A stretch of DNA of 64,000 bases from Nonomuraea cypriaca (GTDB lineage: Bacteria > Actinomycetota > Actinomycetes > Streptosporangiales > Streptosporangiaceae): the NCBI RefSeq assembly GCF_015645445.1, contig NZ_JADOGI010000003.1, forward strand, positions 62,001-126,000, written 5' to 3'. The position numbers and the translations under genes are program-made. Under the pieces are notes generated by a model. It did no database searches, was not told the DNA's origin, and saw only the letters and a program-made list of their open reading frames with translations. Within the stretch, counting starts at the first letter, position 1, and each line of letters begins with the position of its first letter. Shown here one piece after another: positions 59,485 to 64,000 of the stretch.

Positions 59485-60102
59485 ATGACGACACAGGAGA
59501 TCCACGTGCAGGGTCTTGAGAAGTCCTCCTCACCCACGCTGCGCGCGTCCGACGAGGACCGCGACCGGGTCACCGAACTGCTGCGCACCGCCGTCGCCGA
59601 CGGCCGGCTCGACCCGGTCGAGTTCGACGAGCGGCTGGACGCGGCGCTGACCGCCCGCACCATCGACGCGCTGGCCCCGCTCACCAGCGATCTGATCGCG
59701 GTGCCAGGCAGCGACGGCGCACCCACGCTGCCGCTCGCCGAGCCGGCCGCCGAACTGCTCACCATCAAGGAGCGGCACGGCTCGGTGCGCCGTGACGGCC
59801 GGTGGACGCTGCCACACCGGCTCGCGCTGCGCACCGCGTGGTGCGAGGTGATGCTGGACCTGACCAGCGCGGTGCGCAGCGCGCCCGAGCTGGTCATCGA
59901 GCTGCGGGTGAACGGCGGCAACGTGGAGCTGGTCCTCGCGCCGGGCATGGTGGTGGACGCCAACGAGCTGTCGGTGCGGCACAGCACGCTGGCGATCAGC
60001 AGGGACGCGGGCGACAACACGCCAGAGACACTGCACGTCCGCTTGGCAGGCCGGATGCGGCACGGCCGGCTCGACACCCGGTGGCAGGCGCCGCGCCGGT
60101 GA
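59485..60102 (+). CDS. DUF1707 protein fused to the first 14 residues of an ABC ATPase
   Basis: The first residues, MTTQEIHVQGLEKSS, are nearly the same as the start of the exporter ATPase at 56396 (MTTQQAQAIQVQGLEKSY), including its ribosome-binding context (AGGGAGACCCCG). At SPTLRASDEDRDRVTELL the sequence becomes the standard beginning of a DUF1707 protein (usually starting MxLRASDADRERV), followed by its DGRLDPVEFDERLDAALTAR helix and a C-terminal beta-rich region. I infer a deletion that removed the body of a second exporter operon and placed DUF1707 under its start codon. The DUF1707 part is complete and may be functional. Confidence 0.75.
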   Translation: MTTQEIHVQGLEKSSSPTLRASDEDRDRVTELLRTAVADGRLDPVEFDERLDAALTARTIDALAPLTSDLIAVPGSDGAPTLPLAEPAAELLTIKERHGSVRRDGRWTLPHRLALRTAWCEVMLDLTSAVRSAPELVIELRVNGGNVELVLAPGMVVDANELSVRHSTLAISRDAGDNTPETLHVRLAGRMRHGRLDTRWQAPRR

Positions 60103-60308
60103 CACGACAGGGCCCCGCCGACTCCGAATCGATGGCGTGCGGTACGACCCCGGCCGAGGCGATCGCGCCGGCGTCGAAGGCGGTGGACTTGGGGGCGCCG
60201 CCCGTCAGGCAGCCGCGGCCCGGTCGGCGTGAGTGCGGGACTGCGATGTTCATCGTGGCTTTGCCGGCCGGCCAGAGGGCATTCAACGTTGATCGATGAA
60301 CTCGCCGC

Positions 60309-63300
60309 ATGCCTTCCCATGTGCTGTTACGCACCCGCGCCCTTGCTCCCGTCGCCGCCGTGCTCGGCGTCGTTCTCGCCCTCGGGGTGGGTCTGCCGGC
60401 CGCCCAGGCGGCAGACCCGCTGCCCGGGATCGACGGCGGCGGCACACCCCGCGACCCGTACCAGATCGACTCGGCCGACGACCTGCGCACCGTCGCCGGC
60501 GCGATCAACGGGGACCCGGGCGGCTACGGCGGCGCGGCCTACCGGCTGACCGCCGACGTCGACTTCGGCGGAAGCACGTTCGGCGGCATCAACTCCTTCA
60601 CGGGCACGTTCGAGGGCGCGGGTCACACGATCAGCGACATCGAGCTCGTACGGGAGGCGTCGGCGGGCGGCGAGGCCGACCGCCTGGGCCTGGTTCGTCG
60701 TCTGGACGGCGGCACGGTCCGGAACCTCACCCTCGACGGTGTACGGGCCGACGCCGGGACGAGCACCAGCGGCTGGATCGGCGCTGTCGCGGTCGTGGCC
60801 ACCAACGCCACCCTGACGGGCAACTCCGTGACCGACGCGGAGCTCACGGCGAACAGCGCCGAGAAGGTGGGCGGCATCGTTGCCGAGCTGCACAACGGGA
60901 CCATCGAGGACAGCCTCGTGACCGGCTCCCTGAGCGCGGGCGAGATGCCCGGCGGCATCGCCGCCTACGTCAACCAGAACTCCCAGGTCCGGCACAACCT
61001 GGTGGCGGCCGACCTGACGATGGTCGTCCCGGGCGGGGACGGTGGCACGCGCGGCAACGACGCGGGGCTCATCGTGGGCTACCCGGGCTCGCCCAACGGC
61101 TCCACCTTCGCCGGTAACGTCGCGCTGTCCGGCTCGATCGCCTATTCGGGCAAGGTCGACGGGTTCGCCGGCCGCATCATCGGTTACACCGGCTACGACG
61201 GCTGGACGGCCGAGAACAACCTGGCCAACGCCGCGATCACCATCGGCGGCAACGCGGTCGCCGGCCCGGGCACCAAGAACCAGCACGGTACGGACGCCAC
61301 GGCCGACCAGCTCGCCCAGCGAGCGACGTACGAGAACCTGGGCTGGGACTTCACCAACGCCTGGCGCTGGGACGACGCGCTGGGCCACCCGGTGCCGCAG
61401 TACACCCCGACGCTGTTCGGCAGCGGCACAGCGGAGCAGCCCTACGAGATCGCCTCCGCCGAGGACCTGGAGCTGCTCACCGCTCAGCTCAACGCCGGCA
61501 ACGCGCGCTACACCGGCGACAGGCACTTCGTCCTCACCGCCGACCTCGACTTCGCCGGGCGCGAGCCGTTCGGCGGCATCAACCGCTTCGAGGGCGTGCT
61601 GGACGGCGCCGGGCACACGGTCAGCGGCCTGGTCTACGTCCCGCAGGAGAGTGCCGGCGGCGAGGCCGACCGGCTCGGCCTGGTGCGGCAGCTCGACGGC
61701 GGCACCATCCGCGGCCTCACCCTGGCGGACGTCACGGCCGACGGCGGCACGCGCGGCGGGTTCGTGGCCGGCCTCGCCGTCGTCGCCACCAACGCGACCC
61801 TGACGGGCAACGCCGTGCTCGACGCCGACCTCACGGCCACCGGCGCCGAGAAGGTGGCGGGCCTGGTCGCCGAGCTGCGCGGCGGCTCCGTCACCGACAA
61901 CTGGGTGCGCGGCACGATCAGCGCGCACAAGATGCCGGCGGGTCTCGTGTCCTACACGAACAACGGCGTGACGGTCCGCAACAACCTCGTCGACGCGGAC
62001 CTCACCGTGGCGGCCGACGGCGGCGCGGGCGGCACCCGCGGCATCGACGCCGCGTACGTCGTGGCCTACCCAGGCAACCCGAGCTCCGGCAGCTCGTTCA
62101 CCGGCAACGTCGCGCTGCCCGGCTCGATCGCCTATTCGGGCAAGGTCGACGGTTTCGCCGGCCGCGTCGTCGGCTACACGGGGTATGACGGCTGGACCGC
62201 GCAGGACAACCTCGCGAGCAGCGAGATCACCATCGGCGGGCAGACGGTTACCGGCCCTGGCACCAAGAACCAGCACGGGACCGACTCGACGGCCGACGCC
62301 CTCGCGCGTCAGGCCACCTACGCCGCCCGCGGCTGGGACTTCGCCGAGAAGTGGCGCTGGGACGACGAGTTCGGCCATCCCGTGCCGAAGTACGTCTCCT
62401 CGGTCGAGGCGCCGAACCGGATCACCACCACCTTCTACGGCGACCCGGGCACGCAGCGCGCCTTCACCTGGTACTCGACGCTGGACACGGGCAGCGCCGC
62501 CGCCGTGCTGAGCACGGACCGGGAGTTCCCCGAGGGCTCGGCCACGGTGACGGTCGAGGCGCAGCGTGAGGAGAGCGAGGACGGGGAGACCTTCTACCGC
62601 GCCATCGCCCGCGACCTGCGGCCAGGCACCACCTACTACTACCGCGTGGGCGACGCGGCCGAGCAGGTGTGGAGCGCCACCGGCACGTTCGTCACGGCGG
62701 ACGGCGGGGACGAGGACTTCACGTTCGTCGACCTGACCGACACGCAGTCGCAGAACCTGGCCGAGGCGGAGCTCTCGGCGCAGACCATCGCCAAGGCGCT
62801 CAAGCACGTGCCGGACGCGGAGTTCGTCATGCACAACGGCGACGTCGTCGAGGACGGCGGCCGGGAGCAGGACTGGAAGGACCTGCTCGACTCCGCCCGC
62901 CCGAGCCTGCTGAGCACCACGGTCGCGCCGGCGTCGGGCAACCACGACGCGGCGGCGAACGCGTTCGCCGACCACTTCACGCTGGAGGGCCCGCAGGACC
63001 AGGACCGGTCCGGCGGCGTGTACTACTCGTACACGTACAACAGGGCGCACTTCATGGTGCTCAACACCAACGAGGGCGGGGCCGAGGGAATCTCCCAGAA
63101 GCAGATCGACTGGCTCCGGGCCGACGCCGAGGCCGCGCGCGCCGCCGGTGCCCAGTGGCTCGTCCTGTCTATGCACAAGGGCGCCTACACGACGGCGAAC
63201 CACCTGGACGACGAGGACGTCATGGCGATGCGCCGCACGCTCGTGCCGGTGATCGACGAGCTGGACATCGACCTGGTGCTGCAGGGCCACGACCACGTGA

Positions 63301-64000
63301 TGAGCCGGTCCAAGGTGCTGGCCGCCGACCCCAAGGGCGTTGAGGGCGCCCGCCCCGTCGAGACCACCAAGATCACCGAGGTCCGCGACGGAAAGCGCAT
63401 CGAGTACGCGGTGGATCCCAAGGGCACCGTCTACTTCCTGCCGAACACCGCCGGTGCGAAGCACTACACGCAGGCCACCAACCCGCAGGGTGTGGACCTG
63501 GAGCCCTACCTGCGGCTGTTCGACCGCACCGGTGAGCAGTCAGGCGAGAACTTCACGGCGGTGAACGTCACGGCCGGCCGCCTCACGGTGAACGTCTACG
63601 ACATCCGCGACCGCGGTGTGCCACGCCTCTTCGAGGGCTTCGGCATCGACCGCGCGATCTCCCCGGTCGCCGCCCGGATCGACGAGCTGCCCGCCGTCGA
63701 CGACGTCACGCTGGAGGACGCCGAAGCGGTGGCCGCGGTGCGCGACGCCGTCGACGGTCTCACCGAGGCGCAGCGCGGTGCCGTGACCGGGCTGCCGCGC
63801 CTGGAGGCCGCCGAGCGGCGGCTGCGCGAGCTGGGCGGCCTGGTGTCCACGGACGGCAAGACCGTGGCCTGGGCCGACCCCGACGCGACCGCCCGCCAGG
63901 TGGTCACCGTCCGCAACGACACCGCGTCGGACTTCACGGGCACGCCGGTGCAGCTCCGCATCCCGTCGGCGCCCGGCGTCGAGCGGGACGAGCTGGCCTT
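60309..64000 (+). CDS. Large secreted metallophosphoesterase with GLUG-like repeats (3' end off the window)
   Basis: The frame is open from ATG 60309 to the window edge (1230 codons). After a signal peptide (cut near AQA-AD) come two homologous modules of about 330 residues (60420-61410 and 61420-62385), each with GLUG-like beta-helix repeats (GTPRDPYQIDSADDLRTVAG / GTAEQPYEIASAEDLELLTA, then a GLVR...DGGT block). A purple-acid-phosphatase-type fibronectin domain (about 62390-62690) and a metallophosphoesterase domain follow, with FVDLTDTQSQN, MHNGDVVEDG, SGNHDAAANAF, LVLSMHKGAY and LQGHDHVMSRS as metal-binding motifs. The first motif has DTQ where D-x-H is usual. A later region may be a further beta-sandwich. 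It is probably a surface or secreted phosphatase or phosphodiesterase. Confidence 0.85.
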   Translation, partial: MPSHVLLRTRALAPVAAVLGVVLALGVGLPAAQAADPLPGIDGGGTPRDPYQIDSADDLRTVAGAINGDPGGYGGAAYRLTADVDFGGSTFGGINSFTGTFEGAGHTISDIELVREASAGGEADRLGLVRRLDGGTVRNLTLDGVRADAGTSTSGWIGAVAVVATNATLTGNSVTDAELTANSAEKVGGIVAELHNGTIEDSLVTGSLSAGEMPGGIAAYVNQNSQVRHNLVAADLTMVVPGGDGGTRGNDAGLIVGYPGSPNGSTFAGNVALSGSIAYSGKVDGFAGRIIGYTGYDGWTAENNLANAAITIGGNAVAGPGTKNQHGTDATADQLAQRATYENLGWDFTNAWRWDDALGHPVPQYTPTLFGSGTAEQPYEIASAEDLELLTAQLNAGNARYTGDRHFVLTADLDFAGREPFGGINRFEGVLDGAGHTVSGLVYVPQESAGGEADRLGLVRQLDGGTIRGLTLADVTADGGTRGGFVAGLAVVATNATLTGNAVLDADLTATGAEKVAGLVAELRGGSVTDNWVRGTISAHKMPAGLVSYTNNGVTVRNNLVDADLTVAADGGAGGTRGIDAAYVVAYPGNPSSGSSFTGNVALPGSIAYSGKVDGFAGRVVGYTGYDGWTAQDNLASSEITIGGQTVTGPGTKNQHGTDSTADALARQATYAARGWDFAEKWRWDDEFGHPVPKYVSSVEAPNRITTTFYGDPGTQRAFTWYSTLDTGSAAAVLSTDREFPEGSATVTVEAQREESEDGETFYRAIARDLRPGTTYYYRVGDAAEQVWSATGTFVTADGGDEDFTFVDLTDTQSQNLAEAELSAQTIAKALKHVPDAEFVMHNGDVVEDGGREQDWKDLLDSARPSLLSTTVAPASGNHDAAANAFADHFTLEGPQDQDRSGGVYYSYTYNRAHFMVLNTNEGGAEGISQKQIDWLRADAEAARAAGAQWLVLSMHKGAYTTANHLDDEDVMAMRRTLVPVIDELDIDLVLQGHDHVMSRSKVLAADPKGVEGARPVETTKITEVRDGKRIEYAVDPKGTVYFLPNTAGAKHYTQATNPQGVDLEPYLRLFDRTGEQSGENFTAVNVTAGRLTVNVYDIRDRGVPRLFEGFGIDRAISPVAARIDELPAVDDVTLEDAEAVAAVRDAVDGLTEAQRGAVTGLPRLEAAERRLRELGGLVSTDGKTVAWADPDATARQVVTVRNDTASDFTGTPVQLRIPSAPGVERDELA

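Noticed and set aside
56603-59533. Minus-strand open frame of 976 codons opposite the ABC exporter and P450
   Set aside because: Composition is that of an antisense frame, it spans several well-supported genes and has no recognisable motif.
60327-63464. Minus-strand open frame of more than 1000 codons opposite the metallophosphoesterase
   Set aside because: It is the antisense shadow of a GC-rich gene; its product is Val/Arg/Gly low-complexity with no domain, and the plus strand has a signal peptide and intact phosphoesterase motifs.
1-64000. Search for tRNA, rRNA, insertion sequences and riboswitches
   Set aside because: No tRNA cloverleaf with a recognisable T-loop, no transposase motif, and no SAM-type leader before metX was seen by eye.

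Overview
High-GC, bldA-type (TTA-containing) actinomycete DNA. The DUF574-type methyltransferase, paired AfsR/SARP regulators with NB-ARC domains, WXG-like/EbfC genes and LacI- and SARP-controlled secreted hydrolases suggest a Streptosporangiaceae-like organism (for example Nonomuraea); this is inference from gene content, as no rRNA or tRNA is present. The density of secreted polysaccharide enzymes and regulators looks like a chromosome arm or accessory region.

Layout. 1-4.1 kb: a NodU/CmcH-type carbamoyltransferase (minus) faces away from a broken cobalamin/radical-SAM gene and a LOG-type protein, probably the edge of a small biosynthetic cluster. 4.2-7.2 kb: methyltransferase, P1/DmpA-type peptidase and D-2-hydroxyacid dehydrogenase. 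7.2-12.9 kb: the remains of a rhamnogalacturonan (pectin) utilisation locus: a LacI regulator, seven LacI-type operator matches, a PL26-like exolyase, a PL11 remnant and a permease/binding-protein remnant. 12.9-17.7 kb: MoxR-DUF58-VWA-VWA operon led by a membrane trypsin-like protease. 18-20.7 kb: secreted sugar enzymes (ThuA-CBM6-GH99). 20.9-27.4 kb: a polymorphic-toxin locus, with a WXG-like protein, a 1391-aa zeta-kinase toxin, a partner overlapping it, and a second truncated zeta gene. 27.6-31 kb: secreted amidase and small secreted or membrane proteins. 31-36.8 kb: GntR regulator, sugar ABC importer and a GH39-like glycosidase. 37-41.3 kb: an SGNH/histidine-kinase chimera beside a MacB-like ABC exporter. 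41.5-44.5 kb: MetX-MetY-CoA-binding protein. 44.6-50.8 kb: two SARP regulators around a 45-aa secreted peptide. 50.9-54.7 kb: PucR regulator, and a coiled-coil protein coupled to a seven-bladed propeller. 55.6-59.2 kb: PadR-DUF1048-ABC-ABC-P450 operon. 59.5-64 kb: a DUF1707 chimera and a large secreted metallophosphoesterase running off the end.

The most striking property is a repeated pattern of gene remnants joined cleanly to other gene remnants, often in frame: a radical-SAM gene without its cysteine motif, permease::binding protein, PQQ-dehydrogenase::CBM6, SGNH::histidine kinase, ABC-ATPase::DUF1707, a 23-codon stub between DUF58 and VWA genes, and several one-sided truncations. Either this genome has undergone many deletions, or the assembly has joined sequence across gaps; read-level checks would decide. 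The best candidate for a new system is the zeta-toxin locus at 20.9-27.4 kb.
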